64,000 bases of DNA from TMP-86 sp039807285. GTDB taxonomy: Bacteria > Pseudomonadota > Gammaproteobacteria > Steroidobacterales > Steroidobacteraceae. The first letter of the stretch is position 1. The number at the start of each line of letters is the position of its first letter. The position numbers and the translations under genes are program-made. Of this stretch, positions 1 through 8,871 are shown piece after piece. The notes under the pieces are model-generated. The model was not told where the DNA came from, did not search any database, and was given only the letters and a program-made list of their open reading frames with translations. The stretch is taken from positions 186,001 to 250,000 of the forward strand of contig JBGAGK010000001.1 of the NCBI GenBank assembly GCA_044226785.1, given 5' to 3'.

Positions 1-1280
1 GTCGCGCCCATGCGTACGGCCACGGCAAAACCCTGCAGCATTTCATCGGCTCCAAGCCCCAGGACATGGCAACCGACGATGCGTTCCTCCTCGCCCACGC
101 ACACCAGTTTCGCTTCGGTGCGTGGCTTGCGGGCCCCCAATGCGTATTGCATCGACACGAAGCTGGCGGTGTAGACCTTCACGCGATCTCCGTGCCGCTC
201 GCGTGCCTGCTGTTCTGAAAGGCCCACGGTACCCATGGGTGGATGGGTGAAGATCACGGTGGGAATGTTTTCGTATTCAAGCCTGCGGCCGGCCATGCCA
301 CCGAACACGCGATCCGACAGGCGCCGTCCCGCCGCAATCGCCACCGGTGTCAATGGTGCCCGGCCGGTGACATCGCCGACGGCGTAAAGTCCCTTCACAC
401 TGGTTTCCTGCCAGGCATCGGTCACGATGGACTGGTTGGCATCGACCCTGACGCCGGCGCGCTCGAGTCCGAGGCCGGCATGATCGGAACGCCGGCCGAT
501 CGCCCACAGCACGCAATCGAAGCCCTCGAAGCGCCGGTCGTCGCTGCCGACCAGCGTGATGCCACCGCCCAGCCGCTGAAGCGCCTTCGGTACCACCTGC
601 TCCTCGATGCGGACCCCCTCCTGGCGCATCTCGCGCATCAATCCTTCGCCAAGCATGGCATCGAACACGCCCAGCACACGGTTGCGCCGTATGAACTGGT
701 GAACCTCGCTCCCCAGCCCGTGAAGCACGCCGGCGAGTTCACAGGCAATGTAACCGCTGCCGACCACGGCCACCCGGCGCGGCTGGCTCGCCAGTTCGAA
801 GAACCCGTCCGAGGTGATGCCGGATTCCGCGCCTGGAATCATCGGCACTTCCGGGCTGCCGCCCGTGGCGATGAGGATGTTGGGTGCGGTTAGATGCTGG
901 CCGCCCGCCTCCACGGTCCGCGGGTCGAGGAAGGTCGCACGCGCCTTCAGGTACTCCACCTTTCTGGCGGCAAGGTTCCGCTCGTAGATGCCATTCAGGC
1001 GTGCAACATAGGCATCACGCCGCTCCTTCAGGATCGCCCAGTCAAAGCCTCTGATATCGACCGTGAACCCGAAGTCCGATGCCTGATGCAGGGCTTCGGC
1101 AATCCCGGCGGCATTGAACATGATCTTCTTGGGAACGCATCCGACGTTGACGCAGGTTCCACCCAGCCGACCGGATTCGATCAGGACCACTCGCGCACCG
1201 TACTCGGCGGCCCGCTGCGCACTGGCCAGCCCGCCGCTGCCGCCACCGATGACGATGTAGTCGAATTCCCGCGCACCCAT
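1..1280 (-). CDS. gor: Glutathione-disulfide reductase, C-terminus cut by window edge
   Basis: Reduces glutathione disulfide with NADPH in the cytoplasm, using FAD and a redox disulfide. Reading leftwards from ATG at 1280, the protein opens with the FAD-binding motif GGGSGG (residues 12-17), then the redox-active GGTCVNVGCVPKK with C43 and C48. A central NADPH-binding part (VGSGYIACELAG) and the family phrases GLYAVGDVTGR and TVGLSEQQA follow. It leaves the window after GFAVAVRMGA, where the family normally continues into HPTAAEE, so about 25 residues including the catalytic His-Glu pair lie outside. The gene diverges from prlC across about 100 bp. Mercuric reductase or dihydrolipoamide dehydrogenase are less likely given the glutathione-reductase-like C-terminal half. 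Confidence 0.93.
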   Translation of the reverse strand, partial: MGAREFDYIVIGGGSGGLASAQRAAEYGARVVLIESGRLGGTCVNVGCVPKKIMFNAAGIAEALHQASDFGFTVDIRGFDWAILKERRDAYVARLNGIYERNLAARKVEYLKARATFLDPRTVEAGGQHLTAPNILIATGGSPEVPMIPGAESGITSDGFFELASQPRRVAVVGSGYIACELAGVLHGLGSEVHQFIRRNRVLGVFDAMLGEGLMREMRQEGVRIEEQVVPKALQRLGGGITLVGSDDRRFEGFDCVLWAIGRRSDHAGLGLERAGVRVDANQSIVTDAWQETSVKGLYAVGDVTGRAPLTPVAIAAGRRLSDRVFGGMAGRRLEYENIPTVIFTHPPMGTVGLSEQQARERHGDRVKVYTASFVSMQYALGARKPRTEAKLVCVGEEERIVGCHVLGLGADEMLQGFAVAVRMGA

Positions 1281-1381
1281 TACGTGAACCCCGTTGCAAA
1301 GACCCCACCAGCACCAATGATATACTGCAAGCCGTATCGAACCATTCCGCAAGCCCGTTTCAGCGGCTTCATCCTCGCACC

Positions 1382-3400
1382 ATGACCAATCCCCTGCTTG
1401 ATTTTTCCACGCTTCCCGCCTTCGATCGCATCCGGCCGGAACACGCACTGCCTGCGTTGACCGAGGTGCTCGCGGACAATCGCGCTTGCATGGCGCAGCT
1501 CCTGGCACAGGCCGATCCCACGTTCGAGTCGCTGGTCGCGCCGATGGAAGAATTGGGACACCGCCTGTCCCGCGTCTGGAGCCCCATCAGCCACCTGAAC
1601 GCGGTGGCCAACAGCGTGACCATGCGTGAGGCCTACAACGCCTGCATCCCGCTGCTCACCGCGTATTCGAGTGAACTGGGCCAGAACACCGCACTGTGCG
1701 CCGGTTATCGGCAGGTGCGTGAGCGGCATGGCGCGGTGCTCGATCCTGCGCAATGCAAGCTGCTGGACAATGCGCTGCGCGATTTCAGGCTGGCGGGTGT
1801 CGACCTGCCTGAAGACAGCAAAGCCGAGTTTCGCGCCACCTTGCAGCAGCTCGCCCTGTTGTCCACCCGGTTCTCCGAGAACGTTCTCGATTCGGCGCGC
1901 GCATACACCCGCCCTGTCCATGATGCATCGGAGCTGCAGGGTCTGCCGGACAATGCCGTGGACCGCGCGGCCGAGGATGCGCGCGAGGCCGGTCTTTCGG
2001 GCTGGCTGTTCAGGCTGGATCAGCCCACTTATGTCACCGTGATGGCAAGCGCCGCCAGCGAGACCCTGAGGCGCGACATCTACGAAGCGTGGACGACCCG
2101 CGCTTCGGATGCCGGCCCCGTTGCCGGCCGCTTCGACAACGCACCGCTGATCGCACAGATCCTGCCCCTGCGGCATCGACTGGCGAACCTGGCTGGATTC
2201 CCGACCTATGCCGACTTTGCGCTGGCCACGCGCATGGCCCGAAGCAGTTCGCAGGTGCTCGAGTTCCTCGGCGATCTGGCACGACGTTGCCGGCCCGCGG
2301 CATTGAGGGAATTCGAGGAACTCGAGGAATTCGCCGGACGGCGGCTGTCGGCGTGGGACGTGACCTATTACGCGGAACGCCTGAAAGAGAGCCGCTTCAG
2401 GATATCGCAGGAAGCATTGCGCCCGTATTTTCCCCTGCCGAAAGTCCTGTCGGGCCTGTTCACGCTGATCCAGCGTCTGTATGGCGCACAGGTGCGGGAA
2501 CGGGCGGGTGTCCCGGTCTGGCACCCGAGCGTGCGCTATTACGACCTTCTGGACGAACGCGGGGATGTTTTCGCTGGCTTTTATCTCGACCCGTTCTCAC
2601 GCTCCGAGAAGCGCAGCGGAGCGTGGATGGACGAATGCGTTGTGCGAAAGGCACTGCCCAGCGGCAGTGCGCTCCCCATCGCCCAGCTGGTGTGCAACTT
2701 CACCGCCCCTGTCAACGACCGGCCAGCCCTGCTGACGCATGAGGAAGTGACCACCCTGTTCCATGAGTTCGGCCACGGGCTTCATCACATGCTGACACGC
2801 GTGCCCTATCCCAGCGTGGCCGGCATCAATGGCGTGGCCTGGGATGCCGTGGAGTTGCCCAGCCAGTTCATGGAGAACTTCGCCTGGACGCCGCAGGTCC
2901 TGCCGTTGATCTCCGCGCATGTCGCCACGGGTGATCCGCTCCCGGCCGCGGTGCTTGAGCGCCTGCTGGGGACACGGACCTTTTCAGCGGCTCTGGGCGC
3001 CGTGAGACAACTGGAGCTGGCGCTGTTCGATTTCGAGTTGCATGCGCACTTCGATCCTGCCATCGGGCCGCGGGTCCTTCAGACCCTCGAGGATGTGCGC
3101 CGGCGCGTGGCGGTGGTACCCGCCGCGCCGTTCAATCGCCTGCCCTCGAGTTTCTCCCATATCTTCGCCGGCGGTTACGCCGCCGGATACTACAGCTACA
3201 AATGGGCCGAAGTGCTGGCCGCGGATGCGTGGGAAGCCTTCGAGGAGGCCGGCGTGTTCGACGGCACTGTGGCAAGACGCTTCGTCGACGCCATCCTGTC
3301 ACGCGGCGGGAGCCGCGACGCGATGGAGGCCTTTGTGGAATTCCGCGGACGCGAGCCGGACGTGCGGCCACTGTTGCGCCAGACAGGTATCGCGGCGTGA
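1382..3400 (+). CDS. prlC: Oligopeptidase A, M3 family zinc metallopeptidase
   Basis: Cytosolic zinc endopeptidase that cleaves short peptides, including degraded signal peptides. The 672-residue length matches the family (about 680). The HEFGH zinc motif is at residues 461-465, within the phrase LFHEFGHGLHHML, and the third ligand is probably E491 in VELPSQFMENF. The N-terminus (NPLLDFSTLPAFDRIRPEHA) is typical of PrlC. The ATG at 1382 is the natural start. The stop codon overlaps the next gene in a GTGA arrangement, so the two are probably cotranscribed. A weak promoter-like pair (TTGCAA at 1294, TGATAT at 1318) lies in the gap shared with gor. Confidence 0.95.
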   Translation: MTNPLLDFSTLPAFDRIRPEHALPALTEVLADNRACMAQLLAQADPTFESLVAPMEELGHRLSRVWSPISHLNAVANSVTMREAYNACIPLLTAYSSELGQNTALCAGYRQVRERHGAVLDPAQCKLLDNALRDFRLAGVDLPEDSKAEFRATLQQLALLSTRFSENVLDSARAYTRPVHDASELQGLPDNAVDRAAEDAREAGLSGWLFRLDQPTYVTVMASAASETLRRDIYEAWTTRASDAGPVAGRFDNAPLIAQILPLRHRLANLAGFPTYADFALATRMARSSSQVLEFLGDLARRCRPAALREFEELEEFAGRRLSAWDVTYYAERLKESRFRISQEALRPYFPLPKVLSGLFTLIQRLYGAQVRERAGVPVWHPSVRYYDLLDERGDVFAGFYLDPFSRSEKRSGAWMDECVVRKALPSGSALPIAQLVCNFTAPVNDRPALLTHEEVTTLFHEFGHGLHHMLTRVPYPSVAGINGVAWDAVELPSQFMENFAWTPQVLPLISAHVATGDPLPAAVLERLLGTRTFSAALGAVRQLELALFDFELHAHFDPAIGPRVLQTLEDVRRRVAVVPAAPFNRLPSSFSHIFAGGYAAGYYSYKWAEVLAADAWEAFEEAGVFDGTVARRFVDAILSRGGSRDAMEAFVEFRGREPDVRPLLRQTGIAA

Positions 3401-3975
3401 GAGCCGCGATGGGCGTTGCCCTTCTGTTCATGGCGGGCCTGGCGGTCGCCGAACCAGCCTATGTGACCGATGACCTGGTGCTCAACGTGTTCGCGGACAA
3501 GGGCCAGCAGGGTGCACACGTGGCCACGCTGCATTCCGGGACCCGCGTGGAGGTGCTGCAACACGAGGGGCAGTACACGCAGGTGCGCCTGGACAATGGT
3601 TCCGAAGGCTGGGTGCGATCCACGTTCCTGACGGATCGGGAGCCGGCAGCTTCGAAGCTCAAGATCATGGAGCAGGAGCTTGCGCGCCTGAAGGCAGCAG
3701 GATCAAAGCCAGCAGCATTGAAATCAGGCACGGCTCCGCCCGATCCTGCCCTGCATGCAGAGGTGGTCAGTCTCAACCGGAAACTGGAGGCGAAGCAGCG
3801 CGAGCTCGACGTACTGAAAGCAGCAACTGCGGCTCCCGCCCCCGCGCCGCAGCGCGGCTGGGTGGGGCCTTCGATCATTGCGGGGCTCCTGTGCCTGTCG
3901 GCCGGCTTCGGCTGGGGTTACCTGACGCTGGCGCGGCGAATTCGTGCCCGGTTCGGCGGGGTCAAGGTTTTCTAG
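3397..3975 (+). CDS. SH3 domain protein with C-terminal membrane anchor (TIGR04211-like)
   Basis: A 192-residue envelope protein of unknown biochemical role. It has a signal peptide ending near LAVAEPAY, one bacterial SH3 domain (about residues 25-90, with the phrase VRLDNGSEGWVRSTF), a coiled-coil stretch (EQELARLKAAG and LNRKLEAKQRELDVLKA) and a C-terminal membrane helix followed by basic residues. This order is that of the TIGR04211 SH3-and-anchor family. The GTG at 3397 overlaps the prlC stop (GTGA) and suggests translational coupling; an ATG at 3409 would also keep the signal peptide. It converges on the SDR gene. Confidence 0.85.
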   Translation: MRAAMGVALLFMAGLAVAEPAYVTDDLVLNVFADKGQQGAHVATLHSGTRVEVLQHEGQYTQVRLDNGSEGWVRSTFLTDREPAASKLKIMEQELARLKAAGSKPAALKSGTAPPDPALHAEVVSLNRKLEAKQRELDVLKAATAAPAPAPQRGWVGPSIIAGLLCLSAGFGWGYLTLARRIRARFGGVKVF

Positions 3976-3983
3976 ACAACCTG

Positions 3984-4721
3984 CTACAGCACGAGGCTCC
4001 CGATGCTCGTGCCGCCGCACACGTACAAAACCTGGCCGGTGATGAAACTGCTGGCCTGATCGGTGAAAAAGCACACCGCACGCGCCACATCGGCGGATTC
4101 GCCCAGGCGCTTCACCGGTATGGACGCGGCAATCTGCCGCTCCTTCTCGCTGCCCTTGTCCACCAGGTCGTAGAACATGTCGGTGCGGATCGGGCCGGGG
4201 GCAACCACGTTGGCCGTGATGCCATCGGCGCCCAGCTCCAGGGCCCAGGTGCGCGCCATGCCCAGCATGCCGGCCTTGGTGGCCGAGTAGGAAGTGCGTG
4301 TGGCGAGCCCGAGTGCTGCGCGCGAGGACAGCAGCACGATACGCCCGAAGCGGGCCGCCCGCATGGACGGCAGAAAGGCCTGGACCAGCTGGATGGCCGC
4401 ACCCAGATGCAGTTCCACCAGGGAATCCAGGTCGCCGAGCTTCACATCCGGCAGAAGCGAAGGTTTGATGATGCCCGCGTTGTGAACGAAGATGCTGACT
4501 TCCTTGTGTGCCGCCAGGTCCCGGGCGGCCGATGCGGTGGCAGCCCGATCGGCCAGATCCACTTCCACGCTCGACAGGCGGGCATGATGCGCAGGGGGCG
4601 GGCGCCGTGCCAGCGAGATGACTTCATGGCCGCGCTCGAGCAGATGCTGGCAGATCGACCAGCCGATGCCGGTGCTTCCGCCGGTGACCACCGCCACACC
4701 CGGACCGCTCACTGCACGCAC
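3984..4721 (-). CDS. Short-chain dehydrogenase/reductase
   Basis: NAD(P)-dependent oxidoreductase of the classical SDR family, last gene of the ring-oxygenase operon. Visible motifs are the cofactor loop TGGSTGIG (residues 13-20), HNAG, a serine in LLSS, the catalytic YSATK and the C-terminal GQVLYVCGG. The 245-residue length is normal. A dihydrodiol dehydrogenase oxidising the oxygenase product would fit the context, but the sequence looks equally like a FabG-type reductase. Proposed start GTG at 4721; GTG at 4712, with GGAG about 8 bases before it, is an alternative. A 7-bp inverted repeat (GCACGAG/CTCGTGC, 3989-4012) in its 3' end may help end transcription of the converging SH3 gene. Confidence 0.85.
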   Translation of the reverse strand: MRAVSGPGVAVVTGGSTGIGWSICQHLLERGHEVISLARRPPPAHHARLSSVEVDLADRAATASAARDLAAHKEVSIFVHNAGIIKPSLLPDVKLGDLDSLVELHLGAAIQLVQAFLPSMRAARFGRIVLLSSRAALGLATRTSYSATKAGMLGMARTWALELGADGITANVVAPGPIRTDMFYDLVDKGSEKERQIAASIPVKRLGESADVARAVCFFTDQASSFITGQVLYVCGGTSIGSLVL

Positions 4722-4770
4722 TCCACCGGGAAACCATCCCCACCGGGCATCGTCTCTGCTGGGTCGAACA

Positions 4771-6426
4771 TCAGCGACTCCTCTTCTTCATGGTGCGCAT
4801 GTCCAGGCAATTGTCCTGCGAAGGCAGGATCGCAGCCAGATCCTTGAGCGTACCCCGCTGGATTTTCTGCGAACTGGTCAGCGGCAACGCATCGACGAAG
4901 GCGACATATCCCGGCGCCTTGTAATAGGCCAGTTGCGACAGCGCATGCTCGACGATACCGGCAGCCAGCGCTGCGCGATGTTCGGGCGGCAGCGGCTCGT
5001 GCGTCACGATGCAGGCAAGCACTTCGTCGCCACGCACCGGATCCGGAGTGCCGGCCACGGCGCTTGCACGCACCGCCGGGTGACGGTTCAGCACGCTCTC
5101 GACCTCCACGGCGGAAATGTTCTCCCCGCTGCGGCGGATGACGTTCTTGCGGCGGTCCACGAAATACAGATAGCCCTGCTCGTCCTGCCGCACGACGTCT
5201 CCGGTATGGAACCACCCACCCTCCCAGGCCTGAGCGGTGGCAGCTTCATCTTTCAGGTAGCCGGAAAAGAAGTTGCGCCGCGGATCGGAGCCGGCGCTGC
5301 GCACCAGCAGTTCTCCGGGCTGACCGGTGGGCACTTCCACACCCTGCTCATCGACCAGCCGCAATTCCATGAAGGGTTCTGCACGGCCGAAACATTTGGT
5401 GCCGATGTGGCGGGGCTCGTGGTTGGCAATCACCGTTGCCGCGGACCCGGTTTCGGTCATGGCCCAGGCCTCCAGCAGCGGGAAGCCGAAGCGCTGCTCG
5501 AACCCGCTGTGGTGCGCCGGGTCCACTCCGGCACCGAAGCCGAATCGCACCGCATGCTCACGATCCTTCGGGTCTGGTGCGGCTGCCAGCAGCATGGCCG
5601 GCATCACGCCGAGGTAGTGCACGATGGTGGCGCCGCTGTCACGCACGCTCTGCCACCAGGTTGCCGGATGAAAGCGGTCGAGCTGCACGACGCAGCTTCC
5701 GCTGGTGACGGCCATCATGGCCGATACCGCCATGGCGTTCATGTGACTCAACGGGAGCGGTGTGATGACGCGTTCACGGCCCCGCCTCACGCTGCAAAGA
5801 CCCCCGACCGTCGCGTACCACCGGCCACAGTTGAGAAAATAACCGTTGCTCAACCGGCAACCCTTGGGGCGTCCGGTGGTACCCGACGTGTAAAGCAGTG
5901 CACACTCGCGCTCCAGGGCTGTGTCCGCCCCCCCGGCTGCGGCCACGGATGGTACCTGCGGCAACCCGCCATCCAGCCCCTCGACCACCGCCGCGAATCG
6001 TGGCGCAGCGTCTGCGTATTCACGGCGCGCATCGCCCGCCGCTTCCGTGAGGTCTTGTACACGGTCGGCCAGGCACACGGCCATGCACATGCCGCTGTGA
6101 CCGATGAGATATGCCCACTCCGCGCGGCGCATCTCCGGGCTGATCGGCACCACGCTCACACCCAGTGCATTCAATGCGAACCAGTGATGGAAAAACGAAG
6201 GGCGGTTTGCCAGCAGCAGGCCGACCCGATGTCCGGGGCCCAGGCCTGCCGCCTGGAATCGCTTCTTCAGCGTCTCGACGCTTTCGGCCGCTTCGCCGTA
6301 GGTGATCGTTCCGGCCGGAATGCCATAGGTTCGGGCGGTGACCGGCTCAATGAACAGGAAAGGCGCATCCGGCGCCTGCCGGGCGCTGAGTGCAAACGCC
6401 TCGTGCACCGTGGTGGCGGTCGCCAT
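4771..6426 (-). CDS. Class I adenylate-forming acyl-CoA synthetase-like enzyme
   Basis: Activates a carboxylic acid to an acyl-AMP and probably to a CoA thioester. The 551-residue protein carries the AMP-binding P-loop YTSGTTGRPKG (residues 179-189), WAMTETGSA, the hinge region TGDV with DRRKNVIRRSGENIS, and the C-terminal lysine motif SSQKIQRGTLK. The ATG at 6426 is two bases after the stop of the oxygenase beta-subunit gene, which argues for this start over longer readings. Placement beside a Rieske oxygenase suggests that an aromatic or cyclic acid is activated before ring attack, but the substrate cannot be read from sequence. Some features resemble CaiC-like ligases. Confidence 0.85.
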   Translation of the reverse strand: MATATTVHEAFALSARQAPDAPFLFIEPVTARTYGIPAGTITYGEAAESVETLKKRFQAAGLGPGHRVGLLLANRPSFFHHWFALNALGVSVVPISPEMRRAEWAYLIGHSGMCMAVCLADRVQDLTEAAGDARREYADAAPRFAAVVEGLDGGLPQVPSVAAAGGADTALERECALLYTSGTTGRPKGCRLSNGYFLNCGRWYATVGGLCSVRRGRERVITPLPLSHMNAMAVSAMMAVTSGSCVVQLDRFHPATWWQSVRDSGATIVHYLGVMPAMLLAAAPDPKDREHAVRFGFGAGVDPAHHSGFEQRFGFPLLEAWAMTETGSAATVIANHEPRHIGTKCFGRAEPFMELRLVDEQGVEVPTGQPGELLVRSAGSDPRRNFFSGYLKDEAATAQAWEGGWFHTGDVVRQDEQGYLYFVDRRKNVIRRSGENISAVEVESVLNRHPAVRASAVAGTPDPVRGDEVLACIVTHEPLPPEHRAALAAGIVEHALSQLAYYKAPGYVAFVDALPLTSSQKIQRGTLKDLAAILPSQDNCLDMRTMKKRSR

Positions 6427-6428
6427 TT

Positions 6429-6920
6429 TCAGATGAAAAGCTGGATGGACGGCAGTGCGCAGTCGCTGTTGAGAAGGTTCACCCGTTTCAATTTCATGCG
6501 AATCGCACCGTCCACGGTACACAGTTGGTGGAAAGCGGTACCGACGAACATGTTCTGGTCATCCATCTGGAGTTCGGTGTAATGGAACGGCGTGCGCACG
6601 ACGTAGTGGTTCTGCGCCGGTTCGAATGTCTGCACCACCGGCACCTGCAACAGGTGATGACAGCGGCTGGGCGGTTGCTGCGAAAATGCCCGCGGGCTCC
6701 TGAGCCGCTCGATGCGGATGTTCCGCAGCAGCTTGTCTTCGTACATGTGTGAGGTCTGGTTGATGCCGTCCGGCTGGTCCTGCGCCAGCGGAACCCAGTA
6801 GAACGCATCGTCCGTGAACAATGCGTTCCATTCCTCGTAACGGTGCTGGTCCAGCAGGAAGGCTTCGTTGATGACGAAGTCGATGAGATCCTGGCGTGTC
6901 GGGGTTGCGTTCATGGGCAT
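6429..6920 (-). CDS. Aromatic-ring-hydroxylating dioxygenase, small (beta) subunit
   Basis: Structural beta subunit that assembles with the Rieske alpha subunit. At 163 residues it has the usual beta-subunit length. It shows the N-terminal pattern DLIDFVINEAFLLDQHRYEEW followed by LFTDDAFYWVPLA, and the ERLRSPRAFSQQPPSR segment typical of the family (SnoaL/NTF2 fold). An internal ATG at 6914 (MNATPTRQ) is a plausible alternative start. It begins immediately after the alpha-subunit stop at 6922 and ends two bases before the ligase start, so the genes are translated from one message. Confidence 0.9.
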   Translation of the reverse strand: MPMNATPTRQDLIDFVINEAFLLDQHRYEEWNALFTDDAFYWVPLAQDQPDGINQTSHMYEDKLLRNIRIERLRSPRAFSQQPPSRCHHLLQVPVVQTFEPAQNHYVVRTPFHYTELQMDDQNMFVGTAFHQLCTVDGAIRMKLKRVNLLNSDCALPSIQLFI

Positions 6921-6921
6921 C

Positions 6922-8238
6922 TCACATCGTGGCCGTCATGTACCGCGCCCAGGCACGGTACTGGTTGCGGAAGGGCAGCTCATTCGTCCCGTTGGTGACC
7001 TGATCCCCGGACACCGTCTCCCTGGGATCGTAGTTGCGGTGCAGGCTGACCCAGTCGTTTCCATCGGCATGCAGACCCACCTGGATGCCCCGGTATTCAT
7101 AGAGGTCGTCATGTCCCACCACCGAGAAAGGCGAGTTGATCAGCCGGTTGTACATGGCCGTGCGCTGCAGCAACAGTTCCGGCGCACCCTTGAGCCGGAA
7201 TATCCAGCTTTCCACCACCGTCTTGTCTACGGCGAGGGGCCGCGCGACGCGGATCGACTGGATGGCGCCCTTGATGGTGAGGTTCGGGTAATAGACCGTA
7301 TTGTGGCGTGCATGACCGATGATGGCCTGTGCCCGCTCCTTGCCGTAGGCGGCAATCATTGCCTCCTCGTACTCGGGAATTCCGCTGTACTTGCTGTGGA
7401 TGCTGAAATTCACGCCGGTGTAGCTGTGCCCGTTCTCGAACACGCGGATGCCCATGTCCTCGAAGAACTTGTAGTCCGACATGAACGGCACGAACTGCTC
7501 GACCGCCATGGGCTTGGGTGCATCCGCCGGCTGTCCGGCCCACAGATTCCTGGCGGTACCCGCCGATGACTCATGCGCCACCATCGGGTGCATGGTGTCG
7601 TTGAGGTTCTCCACGAACATCTTCCAGTTGCAGTTGTGCATGAAGCGCAGTGGCGGGCCCACCACCTCGAGTTCACCCACCGGGGACCGGTCCGCCATGT
7701 TGTCGATCGAGGAGAGCGAGTCTCCGAAATACGAAGGGAAATCCGGCCCACCGGCGTTGAGCTTGACGAAGATGAAACCACGGTACACCGCGACGTCCTG
7801 CACCACGGCAAGACCCCTGGCGGATTCGCAATCCTTGAACGCAGTCCCCTCGTAACCCTTCTTCAGGGGGATGGACTGGATGGCTCCGTCGATGTGGAAC
7901 ACCCAGGCGTGATACGGACAGCGAAAATACTTGCCGGTATTGCCGCAGGGCGCCATGGTCAGGCGGGCGCCCTTGTGCGCACAGCGGTTCATCATCACCC
8001 GTATGGAACGGTCATTCTGCCGAACCACCAGCAGCGGCCGGCCCGCGAGTTCGGTGGTGATGTAGTCACCCGGATTCGGGAGCTGGCTGTCATGGCCGAC
8101 ATAGTTCCAGGTGTTGGCAAAGAAATGCTCCTGCTCGAGCTGGAAGATCTCTTCGTTTATGTACAGATCGCGATGCACGCGATCCGGCTTCACCAGCGCC
8201 TGGATGGCCTGTGGATTGTTCCGGTAGTCTGTTCGCAT
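6922..8238 (-). CDS. Aromatic-ring-hydroxylating dioxygenase, large (alpha) Rieske subunit
   Basis: Catalytic subunit of a two-component Rieske non-heme iron oxygenase. The [2Fe-2S] ligands are C86, H88, C107 and H110 (CAHKG and CPYHAW). The mononuclear iron site shows the family pattern ENLNDTMHPMVAH with D214, H217 and H222. The protein has 438 residues from ATG at 8238; the longer open frame upstream runs into the regulatory gap and the MarR gene. No ferredoxin or reductase gene lies in this operon, so electron donors must be encoded elsewhere. The real substrate (benzoate, anthranilate, biphenyl or other) is not determinable here. Confidence 0.93.
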   Translation of the reverse strand: MRTDYRNNPQAIQALVKPDRVHRDLYINEEIFQLEQEHFFANTWNYVGHDSQLPNPGDYITTELAGRPLLVVRQNDRSIRVMMNRCAHKGARLTMAPCGNTGKYFRCPYHAWVFHIDGAIQSIPLKKGYEGTAFKDCESARGLAVVQDVAVYRGFIFVKLNAGGPDFPSYFGDSLSSIDNMADRSPVGELEVVGPPLRFMHNCNWKMFVENLNDTMHPMVAHESSAGTARNLWAGQPADAPKPMAVEQFVPFMSDYKFFEDMGIRVFENGHSYTGVNFSIHSKYSGIPEYEEAMIAAYGKERAQAIIGHARHNTVYYPNLTIKGAIQSIRVARPLAVDKTVVESWIFRLKGAPELLLQRTAMYNRLINSPFSVVGHDDLYEYRGIQVGLHADGNDWVSLHRNYDPRETVSGDQVTNGTNELPFRNQYRAWARYMTATM

Positions 8239-8333
8239 GATTGCCCCCGGCCTGATTGTTTCAGGTACATAATAATACAGCCCTCGCACGAAGATCCATA
8301 CAGAATCATGCAATTCGTCAGGAAGAAGCAATC
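8239..8333. promoter_or_regulatory. Divergent promoter region of dioxygenase operon and marR-like gene
   Basis: The 95-bp gap contains an AT-rich island (TACATAATAATACAG, 8266-8280) unusual for this GC-rich DNA. A perfect dyad CCTGA-N5-TCAGG lies at 8251-8265, next to a CATAAT -10-like box on the plus strand (8268-8273) and TATTAT on the minus strand. A MarR repressor typically binds such a dyad between its own gene and its target operon. The binding role is inference. Confidence 0.45.
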
Positions 8334-8795
8334 TTGAGCAGCACCTCCTCCGCACTCAACCGGTTCGCCGACGGCTACCTGGCCGCGCTGCTGGCACAGG
8401 CCAGCCACCTCATTTCCGAGGAATTCCACACCGTGGTCCGCCAGCACGGCTTTACGGTTTCGGAATGGCGCACGCTGGCGACGCTGTCGGACGGACGCGA
8501 TATCAGCATCGGAAAGCTCGCGCAGATCACCCTGCACAAGCAGCCCACGCTGACACGGCTGATCATCCGCATGGAAAAGCGAGGACAGATACGGCGGCTG
8601 GACCATGACCGCGATGGGCGGGTCACGCTCGTGAGGATCACCCCGGCGGGGCGGCGCAAGGTGGCGCAACTGATCCGGCTGGCGCGGCAGCACGAGCGGC
8701 GGGTGCTTGAGCCATTCGGGCTTGAGCGTTCCGAGCAGCTCAAGGCCACGCTCCGGCGGATCATCGAGCTGCATGCCCGCGGTGTTGCAGGCTGA
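8334..8795 (+). CDS. MarR family transcriptional regulator
   Basis: Winged-helix regulator of 153 residues, divergent from the ring-oxygenase operon and probably its ligand-responsive repressor. The helix-turn-helix and wing are visible in ISIGKLAQITLHKQPTLTR, then MEKRGQIRRLDHDRDGRV, followed by ITPAGRRK. The start is taken as TTG at 8334 because AGGAAGAAG (8320-8328) sits at ribosome-binding distance and the resulting length is normal for MarR. The frame stays open upstream to an unlikely TTG at 8256, and the ATG at 8308 is out of frame. The TTG start may limit expression. Confidence 0.88.
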   Translation: MSSTSSALNRFADGYLAALLAQASHLISEEFHTVVRQHGFTVSEWRTLATLSDGRDISIGKLAQITLHKQPTLTRLIIRMEKRGQIRRLDHDRDGRVTLVRITPAGRRKVAQLIRLARQHERRVLEPFGLERSEQLKATLRRIIELHARGVAG

Positions 8796-8871
8796 GCAGG
8801 GCCGCCTTTGACATATGGGCTGGCGTGGACATAAGTCATCCCTGTCGCATATGGGGAATGGCGCAGCAGGC

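Noticed and set aside
1280..2524. 414-codon open frame opposite prlC
   Set aside because: Mirror of a strong zinc-peptidase gene in GC-rich DNA; no coherent motif.
4618..6582. 654-codon open frame on the plus strand
   Set aside because: It is antisense to the acyl-CoA-synthetase-like gene, which has complete AMP-binding motifs. The antisense translation shows low-complexity His/Arg/Gly runs and no domain.
8308..8337. ATG start for the MarR gene
   Set aside because: Out of frame, giving only a nine-residue peptide. The TTG at 8334 with AGGAAGAAG upstream fits the protein.
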